64,000 bases of DNA. Source: Prorocentrum cordatum (taxonomy: Eukaryota; Sar; Dinophyceae; Prorocentrales; Prorocentraceae). The notes below the pieces were generated by a model that saw only the letters and a program-made list of their open reading frames with translations, searched no databases and was not told the DNA's origin. The stretch lies in contig CAUYUJ010015829.1 in the NCBI GenBank assembly GCA_963575745.1, positions 187,701 to 251,700 of the forward strand, read 5' to 3'. A program made the translations under genes and the position numbers. Within the stretch, counting starts at the first letter, position 1; each line of letters opens with the position of its first letter. Below, one piece after another: positions 21,191 to 32,090 of the stretch.

Positions 21191-22320
21191 ATGGAGAATC
21201 GTGGGTTGCGGTTAAAAGACTTCAGCGAGAATGGGCAGTTGCGGAAAATAGCGGTTGGACGGGTCAAGGCGGAGGGCGCGGCCAAGGACGACAGGGATTC
21301 AGAGCAGCCTTTTGTGCATCAGCGCTCCTGCCCCTGCAGGCGAGGCGGCGGTGGAGGCGGCCCTTGCACCGTGGCTTACTCACGCCGGCTTCGGCGACGC
21401 CGATTGCGTATTCCTCGAAGACGGACCGCGCCGATGCCCCCAAGTTCAAGTCTTCGGACACGGATCAACAACGCCAAACGCAAGAAAGGCGCTCTCAAGA
21501 CCCGAGCACATTGTCTGACAATGGCGGCGGTTTAGCATGGCAGCGGTGGCCGACGGGAACGCGCAACCAACCTGCGTCGCGCTCGACAGGGGCCCGAGAC
21601 AGCGCCGCCTAGGTATTCCACCCGAGATGCTCTATTCCAACGCCAGGCGCTCTTTCCGTGGCGGCAGGCAGCGGATGGACACATGCACAGGGCAGATTGC
21701 GCACGCGCCTCTCGCCTGGGTCGAAGTTGGACGACAGCCAGACGACGCTCCCATCCCAAGCGGAACCGCGTGGCAGCGGGCGGGCTGTCCGGGGGCAGGG
21801 ATATGCAACGAACCACTGCGTTTTCCGACGCGATCTCCCAGCCTGCGTCTTGAGTGGCGCATTGAACGCGCCGTTCGCGCCGCGGCAGATTTCGCGCGCT
21901 CCGCGAGCTGGCGACGAGAAACTGCCAGTGGCAAAGAGGGGCGAGGCGAACCTCCTACCGCCGATCCGCTGTGCCCCCCAGCGCGCGCGAACTCGCCCGC
22001 GCCGCGACCCGTCGAGGTGGGGCGCCGAGATGAAGTGCCTGACCAAGATGCCGAGACAGAGGATCTCGCCGCGGGCAATTCAAGATGCAGATGGAGCCGA
22101 ACAGGAGCTGCGACACGCATTGCGCAGGGCGCTTCTCGCCGACGCGCGCGGCATGTTCGGCTCGACCCTTGCGCGCGGAGCTGGTGGAGAGGCGGTCCTC
22201 GTCTCGGAGCTGGACCATCGCGTTGGGGTGCGCGCCGACAGCCTCGCGCCTAGGGGCGCGCCCCGCGTCGCGCTCACCCCCCCGCGCGGCGACTCCGCGA
22301 ACTGCGAGGCTGTCGGCTGA
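21191..22320 (+). pseudogene. LINE ORF1-like remnant, multiple frameshifts
   Basis: Coherent phrases occur in successive frames: VEAALAPWLTHAGFGDADCV (about 21,350), DNGGGLAWQRW (about 21,520), CVALDRGPRQRRLGI (about 21,570) and PLAWVEVG (about 21,710). In order they resemble the RRM-like nucleic-acid-binding ORF1 I recall from dinoflagellate LINEs. Later frames to 22,320 are Arg/Ala-rich without motifs. At least three frame changes make it non-functional. The assignment is from recall, not alignment. Confidence 0.4.
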
Positions 22321-23404
22321 CAGGGTGAACGAGATCGGCGCCCGCGTGGCGACAGACCGCCAGCGCTGTCAGCGCGCTTCTGAGGGTACTTCGACAGTGA
22401 TCCTGAGGGATGTAATCTTCTCGGACATCCCCTGCCTCTTTCTGCGCTGTCGCAGGTGGGCCGCAACGTCTCGTTCGCGGACTCTCGCAACTTCGCCCGT
22501 GCGGGCCAGGCGGTGAGGCGCTGGGCGGCGGTGCTCGCGCCGTTCCTAGAGGCGCGCGACGGCGCCGCAACGCGCTGCGCTGCTTCTGGGCAAGCGCAGC
22601 CCGGTGCCGCGCGGATCGACCGCATGGCTAGCGCATCAAAGGCGCCGGTGCTCGCGCGCGATGCCCGACCCCAGCGAGCTCTTCGACGCGGGCATCCTGG
22701 ACCGCGCGCCCGCCCGCGTCTGGGTTGCCGTCGGGTGCCCGACCCCCGGCGGGTGCGCGGGGCCCCCGAGTTCATCTTCAGGCGCCCGTTCTGCAAGGAG
22801 TGCATCAAGAACCGCGCCGGGGCGGTCTCCAACTGGGGCATCCCGCCGTCGCGCCGCCGTCAATCCTCGGTGCGAACGGAGTTGATGCGGGGGGAATGGT
22901 GCAATGCCCAGTGGAAGTTCTTGTTCATGTGCGCCGCCGCGGCCTGCGTTCACTTGCGACAGACGGCCGACAGCGGCCGCCATTGGTTTGGGGCAACATT
23001 TGTTTCTGGGCATTGCACCCGTGTTTTCCGCGCCCATTTCGGGCCCCCAAATGTCCGGGCGCGCAGGACTTGCCCGCGGGGCGGCCGGTGCTGCGGCGGG
23101 CGCGCCACGGAGGAGAAGGCGACGAGATCCGCGCATTTGGCCCGCGCGAGGCCTGGCGAGCGGGATCTCGGCGGGCCGCGCCGCGAGCGCCGACGAAACG
23201 GAAGCTCTTCCACTGGGCGATTTCGCGGGGGGGCGAGGACAATGAATGTGTCCGGGGGGGCACCCCGCTGAATCTCGAGGGGCGCCAGGGGATATCTTCG
23301 CGGCGAAGCCCGTCCGCGCGGACCTGCGTCGGCCCTCTTGGGCCAGGGCGCCGACGGGCGCGCGCGCGAATGCGCGGCGCCCGCCAGAAAGATGTCGTGA
23401 GACG
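22321..23404. other. GC-rich DNA between LINE remnants, no domain recognised
   Basis: A plus-strand frame (22,456-23,271) holds a Cys-containing stretch (IFRRPFCKECIKNRAGAVSN) that I cannot assign. Other frames are Arg-rich. No endonuclease signature (QE, GDxN, SDH) is seen. Confidence 0.35.
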
Positions 23405-24185
23405 TCGCGCGGATGGCCGACCGCTCGGCGCCTGGCCTAGACGGTCTACCGTGCTGCGTCTGGCGTTGCGCGGAGGGCATCGACGCGCTGATGGTGCGCG
23501 GCGCGAACTCGTCTGTGGCTTCCCCGCGCCGCCCGACAGCGCCTCGATCATGGCGCCCTCTCAGACGGGCGAGGGCCCGGCGGACAGAATGCTGGTCGCG
23601 CGGGCTGCGAGCGACCGTCGACTGCTGCGGCGCGAGGATGCAAGGGCTCGTGCTGCAATATAGCCCTGCGCGACACCGCGGATGAGAAATCTCGGGGGTC
23701 ACAGCGCGGCTCTTTGCAGGTGGGCAGCTGGCTGCGCGCGTCGCGAGGGTGGGCGTGGGCGGCGAGGGCGAGGGGCTGGCCCGCGCAGGCAGACTCCGAG
23801 CGGTGCGTTCGCGACGTTCGTTGCGTGCGAATCCGCGGCGGCGCTTCCGTCGATGGGCGAATCCTGGTTCTGGGCGGCGGTGCGTGCTGGCGGGCTAGCA
23901 GGCGGCCTCCTCTTTGTGGCGCAGGCTCTGGCTTGCGTTCAAAGAGGCGGCTGGCGTCGCCCAGGGGTGCCCGCTCAGTGGTTCGATCCAGCGCGTCGCC
24001 CCCCATCGAGCAGGCGTTCAAGCTATGCCCGCGCCCCTGCCTCGCAGCGTGAGCGGGCGACGTCGGCGCCGCGATGCTGTCCATTGCCCTCCTCGACCAT
24101 GCGCTGGCGACCTTGCGGGCTGCGGGGCAGCTCGGGGGGCTGGTGCTCAATGTCGGAAAGAGCGTGTTCTACCGCTGCTGGCGGA
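23405..24185 (+). pseudogene. Reverse transcriptase remnant (fingers and palm)
   Basis: At 23,413-23,490 the frame reads RSAPGLDGLPCCVWR, like the conserved APGxDGxP step of LINE RT fingers. At about 23,829 ESAAALPSMGESWFWAAVR matches motif A context, but the expected catalytic Asp is Glu. At 23,955-23,990 VAQGCPLSGS matches motif B. At 24,050-24,061 the expected YADD reads stop-Ala-Gly-Asp. GLVLNVGKS at about 24,140 fits the post-palm LN-x2-K step. These lie in three frames, so it is a dead RT. Confidence 0.6.
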
Positions 24186-24345
24186 AAACCGGGGGGGGGG
24201 GTCACTACCGGTTCGAACCCCCCCCCCCCCCCCCCCCCCCCTCCGGAAAACCGGGGGGGTCACTACCGGTTCGAACCCCTCCCCCCCCCCCCCAGTTCAT
24301 CATGAAAAGGGGGGGGGTCACTACCGGTTCGAACCCCCCCCCCCC
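24186..24345 (+). repeat. Three copies of a GGTCACTACCGGTTCGAACC module
   Basis: The module (a G run, GGTCACTACCGGTTCGAACC, then a C run) occurs near 24188, 24250 and 24308. Its G and C runs could pair and the core GGTTCGAACC is palindromic. Inverted copies lie at 25,397-25,481. Confidence 0.85.
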
Positions 24346-25390
24346 CATCGAAAACCGAGTGGGGGTGCGGACAGTGGTGGCGACGGTGTTGGTGGGGACA
24401 GTGGCGAGGGGACAGCGGGACAGTGGTGGGGGCAGTGGGACAGTGGGACAGTGGTGGGGACGGCAGTGGTGGGGACAGTGGTGGGGACAATGGTGGGAAC
24501 AGGGGGGACAGTGGACAGTGGTGGTGACGGTGGTGGTGGGGACAGTGGTGGTGAGGACAGTGGGCATGAGGTGGAAACAGTGGGATAGTGGAAGGTACAA
24601 TGGTGGTGGGGACAGTGGTGAAGGCGGTGGCGAGGACGGCGGTGGGAAAATGGGACAGAGGTACAGTGGGGACAGTGGTGGGGACAGTGGGGACAGTGGT
24701 GGGAACAGTGGGACAGCTCAGTGGGACAGCGGAGGAGTCAGTGGGACAGTGGGGACAGTGGGGATAGGCAGTGGTTGGGTTCGTGGAGACAGTGGGGAGA
24801 GTGGAACCGTGGTGGGAACAGTGGTGGGAACAGTGGGGAGTGGGACAGTAGTGGGGACGGTAGTGGTGGGGACAGTGGTGGGGACAATGGTGGGAACAGG
24901 GGGGGACAGTGGGCAGTGGCGGTGACGGTGGTGGTGGGGGCAGTGGTGTGGGGACAATGGGAATGAGGTGGAAACAGTGGGATAGTGGAGGGTACAATGG
25001 TGGTGGGGACAGTGGTGAAGGCGGTGGCGAGGACGGCGGTGGGACAATGGGACAGAGGTACAGTGGGGACAGTGGTGGGGACAGTGGGGACAGTGGTGGG
25101 AACAGTGGGACAGCTCAGTGGGACAGCGGAGGAGTCAGTGGGACAGTGGGGACAGTAGTCGGGCAGTGGTTGGGGCCGTGGAGACAGTGGGGAGAGTGGA
25201 ACCGTGGTGGGAACAGTTCTGGGGACAGCGGGGACAGTGCGACAGTGGTGGGGCCACTGGTGGGGACAGTAGGGGCGGTGGTGGAACCAGCGGGGACAGC
25301 GGTGGTGAGGACAGTGGTGCTGGGAACACCAGTGGGGGATGTGATGCGGACGGTGGTGGGGACCGGGAGTCGTTTGCTGGCGGTGAGTAG
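24346..25390. repeat. GACAGTGG/TGGGGACAGTGG minisatellite with 397-bp duplication
   Basis: Irregular 6-12-bp units based on GGGACAGTGG and GTGGTGGGGACAGTGG. A larger segment starting GTGGAAACAGTGGGATAGTG near 24,571 is repeated near 24,968, continuing through GGCGGTGGCGAGGACGGCGG and CAGCTCAGTGGGACAGCGGA. Frames here are Gly/Ser/Asp-rich or His/Pro-rich artefacts. Confidence 0.9.
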
Positions 25391-25490
25391 GGGGGGTGGG
25401 TCCAACCGGTAGTGACCCCCCCCGGTTTTCCGGATCCGGGAGGGGGGGGGGGGCGAACCGGTAGTGACCCCCCCCGGTTTTTCGAGGGGG
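25391..25490 (-). repeat. Two inverted copies of the GGTTCGAACC module
   Basis: AACCGGTAGTGACCCCCCCC followed by GGTTTT occurs near 25,404 and 25,456. It is the reverse complement of the modules at 24,186-24,345, so the minisatellite between them has an inverted-repeat border. Confidence 0.85.
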
Positions 25491-25640
25491 AGGGGGGGGG
25501 GGGGGGGGGGGTGGGGGGGGGGGGGGGGGGGGGGGAGGGGTTAGGGGAGGGGGGGGTTTTGCCGGAGGGGGGGGGGGGGTTCCAGCACGGGGGGGGGATT
25601 TTCGGAGGGGGGGGGTGGGGGGGGGGGGGGGGGGAGCCCG
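25491..25640. repeat. Poly(G)-rich low-complexity tract
   Basis: Almost pure G with occasional T or A, plus AGGG and TTTT interruptions. It may be incorrectly sized in the assembly. Confidence 0.9.
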
Positions 25641-25669
25641 GGTTCCGGATGAAAAGGTTGGCAATTTTC

Positions 25670-26120
25670 CACAGTAAAGCGGCGGTGGATCACGCTCTCT
25701 CCAATGTCGAGAAGTGCATGCTCGCGCCGCTGCGGGGCGATCTCGTTGGGAAGATGGCCCGGGAGCTCAAGGGCGCTCGAGAACCTCAGCGAGCCCCAGA
25801 CATACTTCTGCGGAGCTGCTCAAATATTGAGGCATCATAATGGTTGGGCCAGGGGCCGTCGGCCAATCCAGGGCGCTGCCGGTGGCGCAGTTGTGGCGCG
25901 GGTGGCGGTGGAGTAGTTCGTGGTGCTCGCAGCGAAGGTATTCCGCGAGCTGCTTCGCTGGGCCATCCGCGAGATCCAGCGCCGCCCCGCGAATTGTGGA
26001 GCCAGGGCCATCTACTTCGGGGTCGCCGACGGGGCCCAGATCCAGATCCCGTTTCTGGAGGTGCCGAGCCCCGCCTCCGCTATGCGCGTGGCCATTGGCG
26101 CAGTGAGAGACAAGGGTGGG
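25670..26120 (+). pseudogene. RT thumb remnant of the decayed LINE
   Basis: One frame reads DHALSNVEKCMLAPLRGDL (about 25,690-25,745), like the LN-x2-KC-x2-PL step after the RT palm. About 60 bases on, another frame reads LKY, TGA, then GIIMVGPGA (25,818-25,860), which resembles the KYLGxxxGP motif of LINE thumb regions. A third continues LRWAIREIQRR. The frames and the TGA at 25,827 show decay. Confidence 0.5.
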
Positions 26121-26569
26121 TAGCTTACTCACCGGAGGGGGGTGGCGGTGGAGCCCGGCGGGGTCGCGGCGCTGCCCGTCGACGTCGAGGGCGGCTCGCC
26201 CGAGCTCTGGGGGGCAAGTGCGTTGGCGTTGAACTTCGCGGAAGCGGCCGCCGTCTTCCTTTCCGAGACCGTCGCCTTCAGCATGGCCTCTAGCACTCTG
26301 GGCGCGCTGGTGGCCGCGCGCCGCGATTTTGCGTGGGGCGTTGCAGCGGGGCGCCTTGCCAGGCGGATTCGCTCGCGGCGCTTTCTTTCTCGCCGCCTCC
26401 GACCTCTCCTCTTCGTGGGCGAGCTGGGGCGCGCCGTCCGCGACCGCCTGTCCCCGTGAGCCCCGAACCAGTGCTCGGCGGGATTGGTTTGGTAGCTGCG
26501 CGGCGCGGACTTCGAGGGTGCCGCGCAAGTTTCGCGCGCGCAGCTCAGGCGCGACTGCCGGGGAGCTGG
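26121..26569 (+). other. Probable continuation of the decayed LINE, no motif
   Basis: A plus-strand frame (26,142-26,459) is Ala/Arg-rich with a helical stretch (ALALNFAEAAAVFLSETVAF). It fits linker sequence between thumb and tail but has no diagnostic motif. Confidence 0.25.
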
Positions 26570-26785
26570 TCGGAGGTGGCCACCTCGCGCAGACTTTCGC
26601 GTCAGACGCGCCCGTGCCTCTTCGGGTGCCCGGGCCAGGTGGGCTCGCAGGCGCGCTGGTTATTCGTAGGCGCTCGCGTCTGCCGCGGGAGTCGACCTGC
26701 TCCTCGAGGCGCCTCTGTCAGAGCGCCTCAGGATGGCGCTGGCGATGCTCGGCGACGCAGCGACGCGCCGCGTAGTCTAGCTCTT
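26570..26785 (+). pseudogene. Possible C-terminal tail of the decayed LINE
   Basis: One frame reads RPCLFGCPGQ (about 26,607) and another VDLLLEAPLSERLRMALAML (about 26,691). These resemble the Cys-rich tail and the helical segment that follows it in related elements. Evidence is weak. Confidence 0.3.
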
Positions 26786-29451
26786 GCGCGCGCACCTGCC
26801 GGCGAGATTCGCTTAGGCGCGGACGCAGCGAAGGAGGCGGGCAGGCTGTCAGAACAGCACCGCGCCCCGCGCGACACCAGCTGGAGCTAGTTCTGCTTCG
26901 AGTCAAACAATTTCGCGCGCGAGGGGCCCAGCCTGCCCCCTGCGAGACCCATTGCCATGGCGAGCTGTCCTGAGGGCGCGCGCGACCCTGCCCCGCTCCC
27001 CCCCCTCCGTCCCAGGTGCCGTTCTGAGATCGAGGGCCCGTGGGGCGGTCGCCGGGCAATCGCGCTCCTTTCGTTCCGAGTGGCCCCAGCCGCGAGCCTG
27101 ACTCGGGCGGCGGTGTTTTCTTTCAGATGGCGACGGCAGACGGCGGCCCAGAAGGAGGGGGTCAACCTGGTCATCCCTTGCGGACGCGGGCGCCCTCCTC
27201 GAATGTCCCGGTGGTTCAGACGTCGGCCGCGTGGGCGACGGGTCTGATGTCTCGCGCGGGATGCCGGTCGTGGCTGGCTCCGTGGTCGACGCCTGCCCGC
27301 GAAGAGGCGGATGCGCTGAACTTTGGCCTGCGTTGATGCAGCGCGTGCAACGCGACTGGGTGCGCGCCGAGATGCGCGACGCTGCCATCTGTGAGCGCGC
27401 GTCAATTTCCTTCGCAAGCTCTTCGAGACCACGGGCGCCTGGCCCGTGTGCATGGAGCGTTGCGGCCGACTCCACGCTGAGGCTTTCGACGAATCTTCGG
27501 TGTTGCTGGGCGGGGGGGGGGGGGGGCGCCCGTCTACTGACGTGCCCGACCGGCCAGTTTTTTGTTTCGGCCATCTCAATCGCGCGGGGAAGCCGGTTCA
27601 AGCGCGACGGCAGCGACAGATGGTCGACGCGTGTCTCTATGGGGGCACGCGCCATCGCGAGTGGTGCCTTTATTTGGGGCGCCCAATCCATCGCGGCCCG
27701 GTCGCGGCCAGCGCCCGCGCGCCCGCGGCGCTTTGAATCGGGTGTTTCATCGAGCAGCTCAAGTGCGTGATTTGTCGGGGTGGTCGCAGGCAGCGGTGGT
27801 GGTGACTGGGCCGTCGCGGCCGCGTTCTCCAGCTGCGTGGGCGTCGTGCATTTCTCCAACCTCGCGTGTGGAGTTGACCTCTGTGGGGTTGAAGTGGGCG
27901 GCGCGGTTGCTGGATATGTTCGCTAGGGAGCGTTCGTCGGGATCCTGCGTGCAGGCGCCCAGTTCCTCGACGTAGGTGGGGCCGCGAACGTCCCTTCCCG
28001 CGTCCGCCGAGCGGGGGCGATCCAGTGCGTCGAGCTGGAGTCCCAGTGGTGCCCGCAACAGGGCTTCGAACGGCCTCCGGGTGGAGCTGAGTTGCTTCGC
28101 GCGCGGCTGGGCCCTGGCCGACCGTTCAGAGGGCGAGGCGCGCGTGGGCTCAAGTGGCGCGCTCCTGTTCTTCATTGGCGGTGTTCGTGACTTCGTTCGG
28201 TCCCTGTCGGCGAGCAGTTCTAGCTCGAGTCCGCCGACGGCTGCAAGCCTGGGAGCGCGTGCCTCCGAGTCCCACGTTGGGCGCCGTGGCGCCAGGATGT
28301 CTTGCCCGTTGCGGCGAGATCAAGAATGCCAGCAACGGCGCGCGGGAACGGTCGCGGCATTGCGTTTGTTGCCCACCCGCCCCCCTGTCGCGGGCCGTCC
28401 ATTTTTTTTTTTTTTTTTTTTTTTTTGTGACCCCCCTTTTGCCCCCGCGGGGTTTAAGGTGAGTCCCGTAGTGCTTTCAGTATCTGCACGTCACGTCTGC
28501 TCGCCGCGACGGGTAGTTCGTTTTTGATGTTCTTCGGCGCTGGTATCAAACTGCCAGACGTGTTCAGATTGCTCCTTTTGTCTTTGGACGCCACCCGCTT
28601 CTTTAATGTACTGCTTACAATCCTCCCAGCCTGTCAGCTCCCCGACGTATTTCTGGTATGTCCTTCAAGTGCCCGAAATGTTGATTCTGTTTTGGTGTGG
28701 AACACGTATGGCGTTTGCGAAGTATTCTGCTGTTTCGATTGCTCAGTGTGCGTTTCGTCTGACCCTTCGCGATATGCCTTTGCCGAATCATCATGTTCTG
28801 GTCGTGCCGCTAGTTGCGCCTGCAGCCGCTAATCTAGCCCATGCCCGTGCCACAGTATCCCCGCAGGTCTCTTGTCTGGGCGATCTCAACATGGGTGATT
28901 TGTTGATAGCGGCAAGATTTATGAATCTAAGCAAGGGCTGTCATGGACACACAAGCCTTGAAACCCTCCCTCTTCCCTCGTTCTCTTTGGCCCCAGTGCC
29001 GTTTTTAGGTTTCCCTCGCACTTCTCGTGCCTGGGGGGCGCCCCGCGAACCCTCAAACCTCCTCCTCTTCCCGCGCCTTCCTCCTCTCCCGTCTTCCTCT
29101 CCCCTGCCCTCTCTCCCTCCCTTCGCCCCCCCTCGCCTCTGCCCCCCCTCCCCTCCCTGGCTCCTCCCTCCCCGCCCTGGCTCTCCTCGGAGGCCTCCGC
29201 GGCGGCCCAGTGGGGCCCTGTGAGGCCTTCGGCGGGAGGCCCGCCGCCGGAGGCCCCCCCCCCCCCCTGTGGAGGCCCCGCGGGGGCGCCCAGGGAAAAG
29301 GACGGCCCGAGGATGCCCTCGGGCTTCACATCCTCCGGCCTCGCTCCTCGCGAGGGGAGTCAGGAGGGAAAGAAGCTCGGGTGTCCCAAGACCGTGTGGT
29401 GACAGACCCGGCGGCGACCTCGAAATCCGCAAAGGCCTCACCGCATGGTCC
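26786..29451. other. Long spacer, no gene recognised
   Basis: GC-rich until about 28.45 kb, then a lower-GC stretch to about 28.95 kb, then CT-rich. Many medium-length frames exist on both strands (for example 26,903-27,859 minus and 28,606-29,223 plus), but none shows a domain, repeat or signal I can name. G runs occur at about 27,515 and 29,260. Confidence 0.4.
28402..28426. repeat. Poly(T)25 tract
   Basis: Uninterrupted T run. If it is a retroposed poly(A) tail, the inserted sequence would lie to its right on the minus strand (28,427 onward). No gene or leader was found there. Confidence 0.8.
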
Positions 29452-29538
29452 GTCACCGCACGGTTTTGGGACCCTGGAGGTCCCAACCGCCCGAGACATC
29501 CTCGGAGAACGACCCAAGTCCCAAAACCGTGCGGTGAC
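29452..29538. repeat. Perfect 21-bp inverted repeat
   Basis: Arms 29,452-29,472 and 29,518-29,538 are exact reverse complements (core CACCGCACGGTTTTGGG), with a 45-bp loop. Related CCGTGTGGTGAC variants lie nearby at 29,390 and 29,562. Confidence 0.93.
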
Positions 29539-29919
29539 CCCGAACCCCTACTGACTCACCACACGGTGTGGTCACCACCCCGTTTGGGGGCCCCCGAGAA
29601 GCACACTGACACAATTCATCGTCGAGCCCCCAGAAAATATGGGAACATATGGGACGTGGGGGGGGGGAAAAACAAAAACCAAGAAAATATGGGAAATATG
29701 GGGCCTCCTGTTATTTGTGCGTGTATTTATTTGTGTGTCCCTGGGCCCCTTCAGGGAGGTGGGGCGGAGAGCTGACGTGGGAAGGAGTTCGTGACTTCGG
29801 GGCCCAGAAGGAGCGTCGACTCATCAGCCGACTGCCGGCCAGAGCCATCGGTCGAAGGCCTCGCTCAGACCTGCCAGGAGGCGCCCGCCTCTAAGGCGTC
29901 ATAGGAAGGAGGGGCTGCT
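29539..29919. other. Spacer, nothing recognised
   Basis: Contains a duplicated ATATGGGA-type phrase near 29,638 and 29,686; no gene. Confidence 0.4.
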
Positions 29920-30240
29920 CACGCCGCCCAGGCGACCGAACTGGGATTCTCCGAAAAACGAGCCCCAAAAACGATGGACCAGGCGGGGGGATGGGGGCGC
30001 GGCGCATTCAGGGGAGAGAGCGGCGCCCAGGCGACCGAATTGGGATTCTCCGAAGAAGAAACCCCACAAACGATGGACCATGCGGGGGGATGGGGGCGCG
30101 GCGCATGCAATGGGGGAGAACTCAGCCACGCGCAGAAAGGGGGTGGGGGGAGGGGGGAGGGCTTCTTAGCGCGGCGCATGCAATGGGGGAGAACTCAGCC
30201 ACGCGCAGAAAGGGGGTGGGGGAGGGGGGAGGGCTTCTTA
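29920..30240. repeat. Local tandem duplications (103 bp and 72 bp)
   Basis: A unit with GGCGACCGAATTGGGATTCT, an ACGATGGACCA block and GGGGGGATGGGGGCGCGGCG occurs at about 29,929 and 30,032. A second unit with GCGCGGCGCATGCAATGGGG occurs at about 30,098 and 30,171. Confidence 0.85.
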
Positions 30241-30570
30241 GAAGCACCCCTGCTTCTTATCTCGGGCCGTATCTATAGATGCAACGCCAGCGCCTTCTGA
30301 GAAGCAGCCTCCTCGTAGGAAGCCCCCCCCCTCCCTCCGCCCCCTTGTGCGCACATAGTGCTGGTGCACACGCTCGTGCCCCGTGTCGCCCAGCCAGGTC
30401 AAGAGTCGAGGATGCGAGGGCAAACGCTCATCGCGCTTCTGCCTTCTAGCACGTAGAGAGGATCCTGGTGGAAGGGACAGAGAGAAAGAGATACCAGAGG
30501 CACCCGAGATGGGGGAGGGAACGAGGGAGGGAAGGACGATGGGGAGCGTCACTTGGGGGGAAGAGGGACA

Positions 30571-30615
<45 letters not shown>

Positions 30616-30749
30616 GGAAAGACAAGGGCAGAAGGGGGAACGACAGAGCGACAGGGAGAGAAAGAGAGGTACACACACGTATACAGGTACACATGTAATT
30701 CTATGTTAGCCAGCGTGGACCCCACACATTGTGTTTTTAGCGGCCAATG
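30241..30749. other. Spacer with (GA)n
   Basis: A GA array lies at about 30,572-30,612. No gene recognised. Confidence 0.5.
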
Positions 30750-31248
30750 TTGTGCAATCTATGTGGTGCGATCTAGGTTGTGCAATCAGTGTGGTGCAAT
30801 CTATGCGGTGCGTTCCAGGATGTATAATCGGTGTTGTGCATTCAAGATGGTGCAATCGATGTGGTGCATGGCGTGTTGTGCAGCCTGCGTAGTGCCACTC
30901 ATGCGGTGCAATTAATGTGGGAGATTTGATGCGTTTCAATACCTGTTGTGCAAGATATGTGGTTCAGTCTAAGTGGTGCAGCCTATGCAATGCAACTTCG
31001 ATGGTGTAACATATGTTGTGCAATCTACCTGGTGCAACGTATGTGGTGCAGTGTATGTTGTGCACCCGATGTGGTGCACAACATGGTTTGCCATCCATGT
31101 GGTGCAACCTATGCGGCTCAATAGCTGTTGTGCGATATCTGTGATGTAATCGAAATGGTGCGCTCTATGTGGTACAACCTATGTTGTGCTCGCTATGCGG
31201 TGCACTCCATGTTGTGCAATGTACGTGCAATCTATGTGGTGCAATTAA
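30750..31248. repeat. 14-bp minisatellite, 34 uninterrupted units
   Basis: Consensus TGGTGCAATCTATG. Dividing the sequence in 14-base steps from 30,750 gives 34 units ending at 31,225 with no indel, although units differ at up to half their positions. A 3-base-short unit and one more follow. Related arrays of seven units (32,790-32,887) and two to three units (34,234-34,275) lie in the later copies of the larger repeat. Confidence 0.95.
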
Positions 31249-31364
31249 TTTCTGTTCGCAGTGAGTTGTCCACTCCACTGCTCGCGCAAACATCCTACCC
31301 ACCCACCTGCAACTTGGTTTGCAAATTCTCTTAAGACCGTGACGGTGGGTACCAAATGGCACGT

Positions 31365-32090
31365 GGCAACGACAGCGACGCCGACGACGACAGCGACAAC
31401 GACGACGACGACGCCGCCGACAACGACTACGACGACACCGACGACGTCTCCAACGACTTCGACGACGCCGACAATTACGACGACGACGACACCGACGACG
31501 ACGACGACGCCGACGCGACGACGACGAGATGACAACGACGACGACGATGACGACGCCGACGACGACAACGACGACACCGACGACGACGATGACGTCAACG
31601 ACGACGACGACGACGACGACGACGTCGACGACGACGAAGACGACGACGTCGACGCCGACGACGACGAAGACGACGACGACGTCGCCAGCGAAGACGACGA
31701 CGAGGGAGGAGGGAGGACGACGACGGCGACAACGACGACAACGACGACAACGACGAGGGAGGATGGAGGACGGCGACGACGCGAACGACGAAGAAGGAGG
31801 AAGGACGGCGACGCCGACGATGACAACGACGAGGGAGGAGGGAAGACGACGACAACGACGACGACGACGACGGCGACGAAATAGGAGGGACGACGACGAG
31901 ACACCGACGACGGATGACGACGACGACGAGGGAGGAGGAAGAAGGATGACCACGGCGACAACGACGACGGAAACGACCACGACGCCAAAGAGGACGACGA
32001 CGAATACGAGGAAAGACAGAAGACGACGTAGGCGACGACGACGACGCGGGAGGAGGGAGGACGGCGACGACGAGGACGACGACGACGCAA
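31365..32090. repeat. (ACG)n triplet array in copy 1 of the higher-order repeat
   Basis: ACGACG with GCC, ACA, GAG and GGA interruptions. Asp-, Thr- and, on the minus strand, Val/Ser/Arg-rich frames are repeat products. Confidence 0.93.

Larger units (their letters stand above)
20953..26785 (+). mobile_element. Heavily decayed LINE-type retrotransposon
   Basis: Recognisable pieces lie in the expected 5'-3' order on the plus strand. They are an ORF1-like region (21.2-22.3 kb), RT fingers and palm (23.4-24.2 kb), RT thumb (25.67-26.1 kb) and a tail (26.57-26.78 kb). They are in different frames with many stops. A 1.2-kb GACAGTGG minisatellite lies between palm and thumb. The sequence at 22.3-23.4 kb, where an endonuclease would be expected, shows no clear motif. 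Confidence 0.5.

Noticed and set aside
24210-24219. GGTTCGAACC as a tRNA T-loop (B box)
   Set aside because: No A box, anticodon arm or cloverleaf can be drawn around any of the five modules; the match is a palindromic 10-mer.
28427-29400. Processed retrocopy next to poly(T)25
   Set aside because: No coherent minus-strand protein and no leader at the expected 5' side; a homopolymer is enough.
30750-31248. CRISPR-like array of regular short units
   Set aside because: Repeats are contiguous without spacers, and the genome is eukaryotic.
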